From assembly GCF_003194585.1 (NCBI RefSeq), contig NZ_QHKZ01000009.1:62001-126000 (forward strand): DNA of 64,000 bases, read 5' to 3'. Made by a program: the position numbers and the translations under genes. Positions 26,515 through 34,780 of the stretch are shown piece after piece. The first letter of the stretch is position 1; each line of letters starts with the position of its first letter. The stretch comes from Nocardioides daejeonensis. Its GTDB lineage: Bacteria; Actinomycetota; Actinomycetes; Propionibacteriales; Nocardioidaceae. Under the pieces are notes generated by a model. The model had not been told where the DNA came from. It did not search any database and was given only the letters and a program-made list of their open reading frames with translations.

Positions 26515-27606
26515 ATGTCGAAAGCCGTCATCGGTGGGCTCATCATGGCGTTCCTCGGACCGGCCGCGGTGTTGCTGTCGATGACGGTGCTCCTCAACCC
26601 GTCGGCCGAAGCATCGTGCCTGCCCTCGACGTCGGCGAACTTCTTCTCCAACGCGCAAACCGTTGCAGCGCCGGTTGGCGAGTCGTCGCGGGTCGTCTTC
26701 CCGCTCCCCAAAGGCACCTGGGTCAAGTCGAGCCCGTTCGGGATGCGACGACACCCCATCACCGGCGTCTACAAACTGCACAGTGGCGCCGACTTCGCCG
26801 CACCGAGTGGGACACCGATTCTGGCGGCCGCCGATGGTCGGGTCGCCTCGGCTGGGCCTGCGGCCGGGTACGGGAACTTGATCCTGATCGAGCACACCGT
26901 CGCCGGACAGTCGGTGGCGACCGGATACGCCCACATGACAGCAGCGAGCATCCTGGTCAAAGCCGGCGACCGTGTGACCGCCGGGCAACAGATCGCTTCG
27001 GTCGGCTCCACCGGGTACAGCACCGGACCGCACCTGCACTTCGAACTACGAACCGGCACCGCCAGCGGGCCGCCCGTGGATCCCGCGCCCTGGCTTGCTG
27101 CCCAAGGTGCGGTCGATCTCTCCCAAGGCACATCGAGCAGCTCCGGCGGTGGTTGCGGTCCCAAAGAAGATGCCGCCTCCTACGACGGAACCAACCCCAA
27201 CGGCATGGTCGACGACCCCACCACGGACGGTCAGATCACCGAACGCACCGCATTCGTGCTCGCACAAGTGCGTCAGCAGTTCCCGAACACGGCCTGGTCC
27301 TGCTACTCCCCTCGCCCCGGCCAACCCTCCGAACACTCCCTGGGCCGTGCCTGCGACGGGACATTCGGGAACTCGATCGGCACCAGAGCCAGCGGACCCG
27401 CCCTCGACCTGGGCTGGACGGTCACCAACTGGATGAAAGCCAACGCCACGAAACTCGGCGTCCAGTACCTCATCTGGCAAGGCAAGATCTGGTCCGTGGC
27501 ACGGTCCGCTGAAGGCTGGCGCGCCTACGACGGCGGCGGCATGTACGACCCCACGAACGTGACAGGAGGGCACTTCGACCACCTGCATTTCACGGTCGTC
27601 GGGTAA
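26515..27606 (+). CDS. Secreted M23 peptidase with C-terminal M15/VanY-like domain
   Basis: The 363-residue secreted enzyme has an N-terminal membrane/signal segment (VIGGLIMAFLGPAAVLLSM) and an M23 LytM domain with zinc ligands in LHSGADFAAP and HLHFEL. Its C-terminal domain carries SEHSLGRACD and HFDHLHF, which match the SxHxxGxAxD and HxH signature of M15/VanY peptidases. It would cut peptidoglycan peptides to let the conjugation channel cross the wall. ATG 26515 is preferred over GTG 26503 because AGGTGA sits 8 bases before it. The dual-hydrolase reading is from motifs only. Confidence 0.88.
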   Translation: MSKAVIGGLIMAFLGPAAVLLSMTVLLNPSAEASCLPSTSANFFSNAQTVAAPVGESSRVVFPLPKGTWVKSSPFGMRRHPITGVYKLHSGADFAAPSGTPILAAADGRVASAGPAAGYGNLILIEHTVAGQSVATGYAHMTAASILVKAGDRVTAGQQIASVGSTGYSTGPHLHFELRTGTASGPPVDPAPWLAAQGAVDLSQGTSSSSGGGCGPKEDAASYDGTNPNGMVDDPTTDGQITERTAFVLAQVRQQFPNTAWSCYSPRPGQPSEHSLGRACDGTFGNSIGTRASGPALDLGWTVTNWMKANATKLGVQYLIWQGKIWSVARSAEGWRAYDGGGMYDPTNVTGGHFDHLHFTVVG

Positions 27607-27778
27607 TGTCGGAAGTTACATCTAACGCACGATTCATGCGGTAGATGTAAGCGCCAATCTGGCGTTAAGCGTGAATCGACAATGCGTCCTCCGGGTGCCC
27701 GCACCCCGTTTACCTGCAGGTTTGCGGGCTGACGTACATTAGATGCAGGAATCGTACATCTGATGTAACGTTGTTGGC
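27607..27778. promoter_or_regulatory. Regulatory gap with repeated TACATCT palindromes before recombinase module
   Basis: The 172-bp gap contains TTACATCTA (27614-27622) and its inverse TAGATGTAA (27642-27650), an imperfect TACATTAGATGCA near 27735, and TACATCTGATGTA at 27755-27767, which ends 11 bases before the recombinase ATG. The four copies of one motif in both orientations fit an operator for the small HTH protein encoded downstream, or core/arm sites for the recombinase. The last site is so close to the ATG that no ribosome binding site is visible, so leaderless translation is possible. Confidence 0.6.
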
Positions 27779-28915
27779 ATGGTCCTTGACGGCGTCGGCG
27801 TTCCCGGCTCGGTGGTGGCGTTGCGCCCGGGGAATGTGTCGGTCCTGCGGCCGGCCGATCATCTCTTCGACGACATGCTGGCTGGCTGGGCGGCGCAGCA
27901 GTCGTCGCGGTTGCTGTCTCGTACGACGACCCGGACTCGCGAGTCGCAGGTCCGCCGGTTCGCCGGCTTCTGCTCCACCCCGCCGTGGGAGTGGACCGCG
28001 AGCGACGTCGAGGAATGGACCTCCGAGCTGTTGTCAGGTCCGCGCCCGCTGACGGTGTCCACGATTCGCGGCTACCAGAACGCGGTAGCGCTGTTCTGCT
28101 CCTACGTGACCGACTTGCGCTACGGCTGGGTCGATCAGTGCATGGCGATGTTCGGCACCCATCCCGTCCAGGTCTGTCACGAGTGGAACACCGCCGTGCA
28201 CGTCGCCGACCACGAAGCACGCCCGGCGGTGCGACCGCTGACCCGCGCCGAAGTGCAGGCATTGTTCGACCTGGCCGATGATCATGTCGACTTCGCCCGG
28301 TCGTCCAAGCGCAAGGGCTGGTTGACGCTGTTCCGGGACGCGACGTTGTTCAAGGTCATCTACGCCTACGGGCTGCGTCGACGCGAAGCCGCGATGCTCG
28401 ACGTCCACGACTTCACCCGCAACCCCAAGGCGCTCGAGTTCGGCCGCTACGGCGTCTGCAACGTCCGCTGGGGCAAGGCCAGCCGCGGCTCCCAGCCTCG
28501 CCGGCGAGCGGTGCTGACGGTGTTCGAGTGGACCCGACCTGTCCTGGAGGAGTACGTCACCGATGTCCTGCCACGGTTCGAATTGGCGGACTCGGCGGTG
28601 CTGTGGCCGACCGAACGCCAGGGACGTATCCGGCTGGCCCACATCGATGACCGGTTCGCCGACTGGCGCGACGACCTCGGCCTGGACCCGGTGCTGCACC
28701 CGCACTGTCTGCGGCACTCCTACGTGACCCATTTGATCGAGGACGGCTTCGACCCGCTCTTCGTCCAACAACAGGCCGGCCACCGTTGGGGCTCGACCAC
28801 CGCGCTCTACACCGGCGTCTCCGGTGATTACCGCAACCGCGTGCTGCGACACGCCCTCGACGAAGCATTCGCGCCACCGACCAGTCCGACCGATCAAGGA
28901 GGTACCCCGCGATGA
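27779..28915 (+). CDS. Tyrosine recombinase (phage-integrase family), first gene of a three-gene module
   Basis: The 378-residue recombinase has a SAM-like N-terminal core-binding domain (residues about 30-140) and a complete catalytic domain: R200 in YGLRRREA, K233 in RWGKASRG, H309-C-L-R312 (HPHCLRHSYV), H335 in QQAGHRWG and Y344 in TALYTGV. It should cut and rejoin DNA. It is separate from the ICE integrase near 49 kb and differs from it in sequence. It overlaps the HTH gene by 4 bp (ATGA). Confidence 0.9.
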   Translation: MVLDGVGVPGSVVALRPGNVSVLRPADHLFDDMLAGWAAQQSSRLLSRTTTRTRESQVRRFAGFCSTPPWEWTASDVEEWTSELLSGPRPLTVSTIRGYQNAVALFCSYVTDLRYGWVDQCMAMFGTHPVQVCHEWNTAVHVADHEARPAVRPLTRAEVQALFDLADDHVDFARSSKRKGWLTLFRDATLFKVIYAYGLRRREAAMLDVHDFTRNPKALEFGRYGVCNVRWGKASRGSQPRRRAVLTVFEWTRPVLEEYVTDVLPRFELADSAVLWPTERQGRIRLAHIDDRFADWRDDLGLDPVLHPHCLRHSYVTHLIEDGFDPLFVQQQAGHRWGSTTALYTGVSGDYRNRVLRHALDEAFAPPTSPTDQGGTPR

Positions 28916-29271
28916 CGAACCCGACGACGAAAACCGTGGCCTACCGCTGGCACCTGCGCAAGGTGATGAGCGACCACGGCCTCCACAACACCACCGATCT
29001 GGTGCCCCTTCTGGCCGATCGCAGCGTGGTGATGACCTCGACGCAGGTCTACCGGATCGTCACCGGCGAACCCGAGCGGCTCAACATGCGCCTGCTGGCA
29101 GCGCTGTGCGACATCTTCGGGTGCACGCCCAACGACCTCATTGAGCCCTACGTCGTTGCGACGTCGAGGCGTGGACGGAAGACCGCCACTGCCGCGCAGC
29201 CGACCACTCGCGACACGACAAGCAAGACCAGGCCGCGCCGAGCTACCATCACGCCCACCGACAACGACTGA
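28912..29271 (+). CDS. Small XRE-type helix-turn-helix protein
   Basis: The 119-residue protein has a Cro/C1-type HTH (YRWHLRKVMSDHGL; TSTQVYRIVTGEPERLNMRLL; CDIFGCTPNDLIEP) and a basic, Thr-rich tail. It is translated from the overlapping ATG at 28912. It may regulate the recombinase promoter through the TACATCT repeats at 27607-27778 or act as a directionality factor. Both are inference from gene order. Confidence 0.85.
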   Translation: MTNPTTKTVAYRWHLRKVMSDHGLHNTTDLVPLLADRSVVMTSTQVYRIVTGEPERLNMRLLAALCDIFGCTPNDLIEPYVVATSRRGRKTATAAQPTTRDTTSKTRPRRATITPTDND

Positions 29272-29282
29272 GCGGTGGGCCT

Positions 29283-31514
29283 GTGCCACGCCCGGAAGCG
29301 CAGCCTTGCTCCGACTGCGGCCGGGCACGCAGTGGCCGAGCGCCTGGGGTACTGCTCTGCCGATGTCACGAGAAACGTCGCGCGGCCGAGAAACTCGCCG
29401 CCAACCGGAGCGCACAACTCGCTACCGTCGCCAGGCTGATCGTCGAGCTTGACCAGACGGTCACTCCTGACCAAGTCGAGGATCTGCTGGCCCAGGTCGC
29501 ACCCGCCGCCCACGCACACACCCTGCTGCTCGGCCACCTCGCCAATCACCCGGCCGTCCTGACCTCCGGCGGGTCGTCTATGCCGAAGCTCGTCGGCGAG
29601 TTCCTCTACGCCGCCATCGACGCCGGTATCGCCGGCCTGGCCGCTCCCAGCTGCGCGCTCTGCCGCCGGCCACGGCCCCTGTTCCACACCCACGACGACG
29701 GCCAGCGGATCTGCACCACCTGCTACAGCCGGCTCCGCGTCGCGACCTGCTCGGGCTGCGGTCGAGAAAACCAGCGCATCAAGGTACGCACCAGCGACGG
29801 CAGCCCCCTCTGCCCCCGATGCCACGACCACGCCCGGCAACCGGAAGCCTGCGCAGGCTGCGGACAGCTGCGCCTCCTGAAACGTTCGACGGCAGACAGC
29901 CTCGACTACTGCCGGGGCTGCCAAAGCAGACGGTCGCCGACCGAGCCTTGCTCCGTCTGTGGGCAGGATCGGCGTGTCAACGCACGCGCTGCCGACGGCA
30001 GCGCCGTCTGCAGCACCTGTTACGCCAAGAGCCGCACCAGCACCGACGTCTGCCACGAGTGCGGTGCCGTCGGCCCGCTCAACGCCCGCGCCGGTGGACG
30101 CACCGCCACTGGCAAGGACGTGTGCATCCGTTGCTACCGGCACCCCAAACGCGAATGTGGCATCTGCGGGCGCGCCCGCCGGGTCGCACTGAAAGCGACC
30201 GGCACCAGCACCGACGTCTGCCCCACTTGCTACCAGGCGCCGATGATCGACTGCTCGGTCTGCGGGCAGCACGCTCTCGGCCGCCGCACCACCAAGGAGG
30301 GACAACCCTGGTGCTTCGCCTGCCAAGCCACCGAACGCATCGACCAACTCCTCGCCGCGGCTGATCGCAGCATTCCCGATGGGCTCAAAGACGTGCGCGA
30401 CGTACTCGTCGCCGGCCCCCGACCTCGATCGATCCTGAGCAACTGGAATCGCATCGGAAGCCTCAGCCTCCTCGCCAAACTGGCCCGCGAGCACACCGAT
30501 CTCACCCACGAGCTGCTCGACGCCGAAGGCAACCGGTTCTCGGTCAACTACCTCCGCGCTGTCCTCGTTGCAACAGGCGCCCTGCCTGCACGCGACGAGA
30601 ACCTCGCCAGGCTGCACCGCTTCGCTGCCCGAGTCATCGCCGAGGTGTCTTACGCCCAGGACCGCCAGAATCTGAGCCGATACGCCCGCTGGCACGTGAT
30701 CGCCAGAGTCCAAGTTGACCGTCATGGACAGCTCGGCCACGGCGCAGCCGACCGCTGCCGCCAGGAGATCCGAGCCGCACAACGCTTCATCGCTCACCTC
30801 GCCGACCGCAACCGCATCATCGGCGACTGCACTCAAGCCGACATCGACGCCTGGCTCACCAAGCAGCCCGACAAAGGAATCCGCTTCGTCCGATGGCTAC
30901 GCGACAACGGCCACGTCGGTGACGTGGCCCTGCCTGGTCCAGTCCCAAAGGCCGGGCCACGAACCCACGCCAACCCCGACGAACACTGGGCCCTGGTCCG
31001 ACGGATGCTCCACGACGAACACTCCGCCAGCGTCGAGGACCGCGTCGCTGCCTGCCTCGTACTGCTCTACGCACAACCACTCGCCAAGATCGTGGCGCTC
31101 ACGGTCCACGACATCAACACAGCCGAGGACGGCACCTACCTCCGACTCGGCACCGAGCCGTTGCTCCTCATCCCCCCGCTGGACGCGCTCGTGACCGCGC
31201 TCCCGATCGCCAAGCCCTTCGGCGCCGCCCGGACCCTGGCCGACCCCCGCTGGCTGTTCCCCGGCAAGAACGCCGGCCAACACCAACACCCCACGTCCCT
31301 GATGGGGCGACTCAATCGGCTCGGCATCACCACCCGCGCCAGCCGCAACACCGCCATGCTCCACCTCGCCTCGAGCGTCCCACCCGCCGTGTTCGCCAGC
31401 CTCATCGGAATCAGCGCCGGCGCCGCCACGAAGTGGACCGAGCACGCCGGCGGCAACTGGACCACCTACGCCGCAGTCCGGAAGAACTCCACCAGGCCGC
31501 GTCACAACGACTGA
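29283..31514 (+). CDS. Zinc-ribbon repeat protein with recombinase-like C-terminus
   Basis: The 743-residue protein starts GTG at 29283. Residues 1 to about 360 hold eight CxxC...CxxC (first copy CxxC...CxC) zinc-ribbon units, such as CSGC...CPRC, CAGC...CRGC, CGIC...CPTC. A helical middle follows. The last about 200 residues look like a tyrosine-recombinase fold (DRVAACLVLLYAQPLAKIVAL; SRNTAMLHLASSVPPAVFASLIGIS; NWTTYA) with most catalytic residues replaced. A recombinase-HTH-zinc-ribbon trio suggests a DNA-targeting subunit of a site-specific transposition complex. No named family is certain. Confidence 0.78.
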   Translation: MPRPEAQPCSDCGRARSGRAPGVLLCRCHEKRRAAEKLAANRSAQLATVARLIVELDQTVTPDQVEDLLAQVAPAAHAHTLLLGHLANHPAVLTSGGSSMPKLVGEFLYAAIDAGIAGLAAPSCALCRRPRPLFHTHDDGQRICTTCYSRLRVATCSGCGRENQRIKVRTSDGSPLCPRCHDHARQPEACAGCGQLRLLKRSTADSLDYCRGCQSRRSPTEPCSVCGQDRRVNARAADGSAVCSTCYAKSRTSTDVCHECGAVGPLNARAGGRTATGKDVCIRCYRHPKRECGICGRARRVALKATGTSTDVCPTCYQAPMIDCSVCGQHALGRRTTKEGQPWCFACQATERIDQLLAAADRSIPDGLKDVRDVLVAGPRPRSILSNWNRIGSLSLLAKLAREHTDLTHELLDAEGNRFSVNYLRAVLVATGALPARDENLARLHRFAARVIAEVSYAQDRQNLSRYARWHVIARVQVDRHGQLGHGAADRCRQEIRAAQRFIAHLADRNRIIGDCTQADIDAWLTKQPDKGIRFVRWLRDNGHVGDVALPGPVPKAGPRTHANPDEHWALVRRMLHDEHSASVEDRVAACLVLLYAQPLAKIVALTVHDINTAEDGTYLRLGTEPLLLIPPLDALVTALPIAKPFGAARTLADPRWLFPGKNAGQHQHPTSLMGRLNRLGITTRASRNTAMLHLASSVPPAVFASLIGISAGAATKWTEHAGGNWTTYAAVRKNSTRPRHND

Positions 31515-31590
31515 GGCATGTCCAACACGCCGCTGGCACGCTACACAGCAGCAGCGCCAGAGGCCGGCGACTCGACTCGTTGTCGTTCTG

Positions 31591-32187
31591 TCAGAGACCG
31601 AACGCTCCGCCGGTGTAAAGGATGACGATGCCGAGTCCGACCAAGACGAGGGGGAACAGCACATGCTCCCAGCGTTCGAGGACCTCGTCGATCCCGGGTC
31701 GAGTCGCAACGAACTTGGCCAGCATGACCAGAGCTGCCACAAGGACGAGGAAGACAATGCAGAACGCAACCGTGGCAGCGACGCCCACGCTGAGGAAGAC
31801 CGGCACGTAGACCCCGATGTTGTCCCCACCGTTGGCGAACGTCACGGCAGCCACCGTCCAAGCAGCCACCGGCTTGCCGGCGATCTTCGCGTCGTCGTCA
31901 TCGTCGCCGGATCGCCAGACTTGCCACGCTGCCCACAGGCCCAGCAGCAAGGGGATCAGGCCGAAGTAGGGAATGGCTTCCTCGGGCAAGAAAGCTCCTG
32001 CGCCCAACGACACGAGCACTGCTGCGGCCAAGATGCCAGCGAACCCCAGGTACTGACCGACCAGGATCCGGGCCGTGGTCCCACTGCGGCCGGCTCCTCG
32101 GGCGAAGAACAGCGAGAGCACGATGATGTCGTCGATGTTCGTAGCGATGAACAGGCCAATCGCCTGCAGCGCGGAGGACAGGATCAC
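31591..32187 (-). CDS. cadD: Cadmium resistance transporter, CadD family
   Basis: The 198-residue membrane protein matches the CadD layout: an N-terminal FIATNIDDIIVLSLFFA motif, a second repeat-like FANGGDNIGVYVPVFLSV, and about six hydrophobic segments. It would export Cd(II) or related cations. The GTG at 32187 overlaps the stop of the cmtR-like gene (GTGA), so the two are translationally coupled and the upstream in-frame extension is not used. Confidence 0.88.
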   Translation of the reverse strand: MILSSALQAIGLFIATNIDDIIVLSLFFARGAGRSGTTARILVGQYLGFAGILAAAVLVSLGAGAFLPEEAIPYFGLIPLLLGLWAAWQVWRSGDDDDDAKIAGKPVAAWTVAAVTFANGGDNIGVYVPVFLSVGVAATVAFCIVFLVLVAALVMLAKFVATRPGIDEVLERWEHVLFPLVLVGLGIVILYTGGAFGL

Positions 32188-32543
32188 GCGCTTGCCTCTC
32201 CGTTTCCGCACTCGGGTAGGGAGCAGGTCGGGTCGATACAAGGTGCACTCTCATCGACCGCGAGAGTGACCTCAACCAACGCAGTAAGGGCCCGAGCCAG
32301 ATGCGGATCGGCAATGACATACCGCGTCTGCCGACCCTCCGGTTCAGCCACCACGATGCCGCAGTCCCGCAGGCACGCCAGATGATTCGACACGTTCGAC
32401 CGGGTCAGACCGAGCTCGCGCGCCAACTCAGCGGGATAGGCGGGCCGCTCCAGCAGAGCCATAAGAAGGCGAGAACGGGTCGGGTCCGCCATCGCCCGAC
32501 CCAACCGGTTCATCACGTCCAAACGCGTAGCAACAGTCAGCAC
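32184..32543 (-). CDS. cmtR: ArsR/SmtB metalloregulator, CmtR type (Cd/Pb sensor)
   Basis: The 119-residue repressor has the ArsR winged helix (ELARELGLTRSNVSNHLACL). Cysteines occur at 57, 61 and 102, the same positions that bind Cd(II)/Pb(II) in M. tuberculosis CmtR, with similar context (NHLACLRDCG; DESAPC). Two extra cysteines, C107 and C112, lie in the tail. It represses its own operon with the CadD gene and releases on metal binding. The GTG at 32543 is close to direct repeats of TGCTGAAC (32545 and 32564). Confidence 0.9.
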   Translation of the reverse strand: MLTVATRLDVMNRLGRAMADPTRSRLLMALLERPAYPAELARELGLTRSNVSNHLACLRDCGIVVAEPEGRQTRYVIADPHLARALTALVEVTLAVDESAPCIDPTCSLPECGNGEASA

Positions 32544-32572
32544 ATGCTGAACAATACAGCCACTGCTGAACC
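32544..32572. promoter_or_regulatory. cmtR-cadD promoter/operator with TGCTGAAC direct repeats
   Basis: TGCTGAAC occurs at 32545-32552 and 32564-32571 (19-bp period). On the minus strand these read GTTCAGCA and flank a TGTATT segment that could be the -10 element. The ATG/GTG is only a few bases downstream, so the mRNA would be leaderless or nearly so. A likely binding site for the CmtR-type repressor. Confidence 0.5.
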
Positions 32573-32696
32573 ACTAGCTCGCTGGGCGCTGCCTCATGAA
32601 CGCAGACTTGTCGCACGTACTCCATATTTCGGCGGGGGAGCCGAGCGCCCTGGTAGTGCTACTCCGTCGATTCGATCATCCGACGTCGCCGGTAAA

Positions 32697-32912
32697 CTAA
32701 ACGGGTCGTTCGTCCGAGGTTGAGTGCGTCGTTGAGTCGTCATGTCCACGGGTCCACCAGCCGACGAACACGGCCAGCACCGCCAATGCGATCGCCACAC
32801 TGATCGGCACGACCCAGTCAATCACGCCGAGGCCGGCCAGAATCACCAGTACGACTGTCGCCAAGCACAGCGGCAGAACGAAACCCAAACCCTTGAGTAG
32901 ATTCATCAGCAT
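32697..32912 (-). CDS. Small two-helix membrane protein
   Basis: The 71-residue protein (MLMNLLKGLGFVLPL...) has two hydrophobic helices (LPLCLATVVLVILAGLGVI; PISVAIALAVLAVFVGWW) and a polar tail. GAGGAG directly precedes the ATG at 32912. It overlaps the end of the MerR gene by 7 bp, so it is probably co-expressed with it as an effector of unknown function. Confidence 0.65.
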   Translation of the reverse strand: MLMNLLKGLGFVLPLCLATVVLVILAGLGVIDWVVPISVAIALAVLAVFVGWWTRGHDDSTTHSTSDERPV

Positions 32913-33670
32913 TCTCCTCGTAGGAGTGCTCGGGCCTCGTCGACGAATTGGGCGAGGTATCTCCACGGGGCGGCGACCTGCTCAGGTTCTCCGGACATGC
33001 TTGCCGGATCGTCGCGCCACGCACTGCGCACCGCCGCGCCTGCCTCTTCGCCACCAGCGTTCAGCCAGGTAGAGAGTTGGTCCATCCTGGCGACGCTCTT
33101 CTGCACCTGCGGATCGTCAGGACGCGCTCCGGCCACGCGGAGCTCCTCGACACGGCGGTACAGCTCAGGCCACTCAATCTCCAGCACGTAAGCCAGAGCC
33201 GGCCCCACAGTTGCAGCGCCCGAGGCGAGCTGCGCGCGGTGGTCCTTGCTCACGTGCCGGTCAAGAACCTCGCCAGCGCCTGCCCGCGCGCCGCGCATCA
33301 GCGTGAGCATCCCGGCGGGATCGACTTTCCCGGTCAGCTCACCACCTGCCTCCACGATCGTGGCCACCCGTTCCCGCAGCCGGCTCAGATCAGCTATCGC
33401 GTGGTCGAGGTGATCAAGTTGGTCAGTCAGCACCCGACGTGGATCCAGCCCAGCATCGAGGCAAGCCCGGATGGACTCCAGGCTCAGCCCCAATTGGCGT
33501 AGCGTGAGCACGACATACAGACGGCCGAGATCACTCTCGGTGTACTCGCGGCGGCCGCCAGCACCACGGTTCTGGGGCGACAAGATCCCGATCTCGTCCC
33601 AGTGGTGCAAGGTCCGCACGGTCAGTCCACTCGTCGCGGCGACCTCACCCACGGTCCACCGATCTCTCAT
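32906..33670 (-). CDS. MerR-family regulator, TipA type
   Basis: The 254-residue protein has an N-terminal MerR HTH (WTVGEVAATSGLTVRTLHHWDEIGIL; GRREYTESDLGRLYVV) and coiled region, then a helical C-terminal TipAS-like domain (PWRYLAQFVDEARALLRGE). TipA proteins bind peptide antibiotics through the C-terminal domain. The ATG at 33670 is used because the HTH begins there. It is followed by an overlapping small membrane protein gene. Confidence 0.85.
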   Translation of the reverse strand: MRDRWTVGEVAATSGLTVRTLHHWDEIGILSPQNRGAGGRREYTESDLGRLYVVLTLRQLGLSLESIRACLDAGLDPRRVLTDQLDHLDHAIADLSRLRERVATIVEAGGELTGKVDPAGMLTLMRGARAGAGEVLDRHVSKDHRAQLASGAATVGPALAYVLEIEWPELYRRVEELRVAGARPDDPQVQKSVARMDQLSTWLNAGGEEAGAAVRSAWRDDPASMSGEPEQVAAPWRYLAQFVDEARALLRGEC

Positions 33671-33796
33671 CGCCTGATCGCGCTCCTCATGCCATCCAGC
33701 ATGCAACCTCACGTCGCGTGAGGTGCAAGCACCACAGGTCGACTTGGCCGCTGCGCTCAGGAACGGGTCGACACCTTCGCCGCCGCCAACGGACGT

Positions 33797-34306
33797 TCAG
33801 ATGCTGACAGTCAGCCGTTCAAGGTCGAGCCGGTGATGAACGACCTCGTGGACGATGTGCGCTGCGAGCCAGGACAGCGGCCGGAGCATCGGCTCCGGGT
33901 AGTTGTAGAGCAGAGTTCGATCCCACTCGTCGTTCGGGATCTGTTCCCACGTGCGGGCGAGCCAATTGGCCGCCAACTTGATCTCGTCGGCAGCCTCCGC
34001 GGGCTCAAGGTCGTCGTACTCACCCCAAGCGACCCGCTCATTCGGGCCCATCGTGACGACCCTGGTCCCATTCTCACGCCGCGCATTGAGAGTTCTCTCC
34101 CGAGCCACCAGGAGCACATCGCGGACGTGCCCGGCATACTCCATGGCTGACCAGGACCCCTCAGGCACGGTGCTCGTCGGGTGCCTCTCCCGAAGCATCT
34201 GCGAGAACTGTGCAACTTCGCGCCGCAGCTCCGTTGGTGCAACGCAGGGCGACAGCGTTCGATAGTCGTAACTGCACTCTGCACAGATCGGATCCATATC
34301 GTCCAT
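33797..34306 (-). CDS. DinB-superfamily protein
   Basis: The 169-residue protein has a DinB four-helix pattern (WSAMEYAGHVRDVLLVARERT; WLAAHIVHEVVHHRLDLERL) with a metal-binding His set, preceded by CAEC and DYRTL. DinB-like enzymes include thiol-dependent transferases and many of unknown function. It sits in the cargo block and has no obvious operon partner. ATG at 34306. Confidence 0.75.
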   Translation of the reverse strand: MDDMDPICAECSYDYRTLSPCVAPTELRREVAQFSQMLRERHPTSTVPEGSWSAMEYAGHVRDVLLVARERTLNARRENGTRVVTMGPNERVAWGEYDDLEPAEAADEIKLAANWLARTWEQIPNDEWDRTLLYNYPEPMLRPLSWLAAHIVHEVVHHRLDLERLTVSI

Positions 34307-34442
34307 CGTCGCAGGCAGCCGCTCGCGTCGCCACGATTCCCAGTTCCACCCTCGATAGCGACTCCACTCGGAGCTGATCGTTCGGCCACGTCATCTCCGG
34401 CAGCGACACAGGGAGCAGACGCTTCCAGAGCACCTTCCTGGC

Positions 34443-34733
34443 ATGACGGTTTACGAGTTCACACAGCGGCCGACCAGTCCTGACTTCGGGGCTGTAGGTG
34501 GTTCTGGTGATATCCGCCAGGTCGTTGGTGCGCTACTGACGTACGGGCTGGTGTTTGCGTGTCTGATGCTGATCATCTCGGCCGCGGTGTGGGCGATCTC
34601 GTCGTCCAACGGAAGTTGGCAGTCCGCCTCCAAAGCGAAGGCTGGCGTGTTCGTGTCCCTTGCTGGCGCGGCTCTGACGGGCGGAGCGCTCGCGTGGGCG
34701 AACTGGCTCCTCGATGTCGGTGCTGCGCTGTGA
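34443..34733 (+). CDS. Small membrane protein, VirB2-like pilin candidate (DUF6112-like)
   Basis: The 96-residue protein has two hydrophobic helices (LLTYGLVFACLMLIISAAVWAI; AGVFVSLAGAALTGGALAWANWLL) separated by a short polar loop (SSSNGSWQSASKAKA). This is the layout of VirB2-like components of Gram-positive transfer systems. It is a close structural match to the next protein (34781-35098), so the two are probably tandem paralogs. Function is inferred from position at the head of the secretion cluster. Confidence 0.72.
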   Translation: MTVYEFTQRPTSPDFGAVGGSGDIRQVVGALLTYGLVFACLMLIISAAVWAISSSNGSWQSASKAKAGVFVSLAGAALTGGALAWANWLLDVGAAL

Positions 34734-34780
34734 CCTGCGCACCTGTGGTTCAGGAACACCTGTCGACTTCAGGAGGAATC

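Noticed and set aside
29148..30836. 562-residue minus-strand frame across the zinc-ribbon gene
   Set aside because: It is the antisense of the regular CxxC repeats and shows only Ala/Gly/Val bias, with no own ribosome site.
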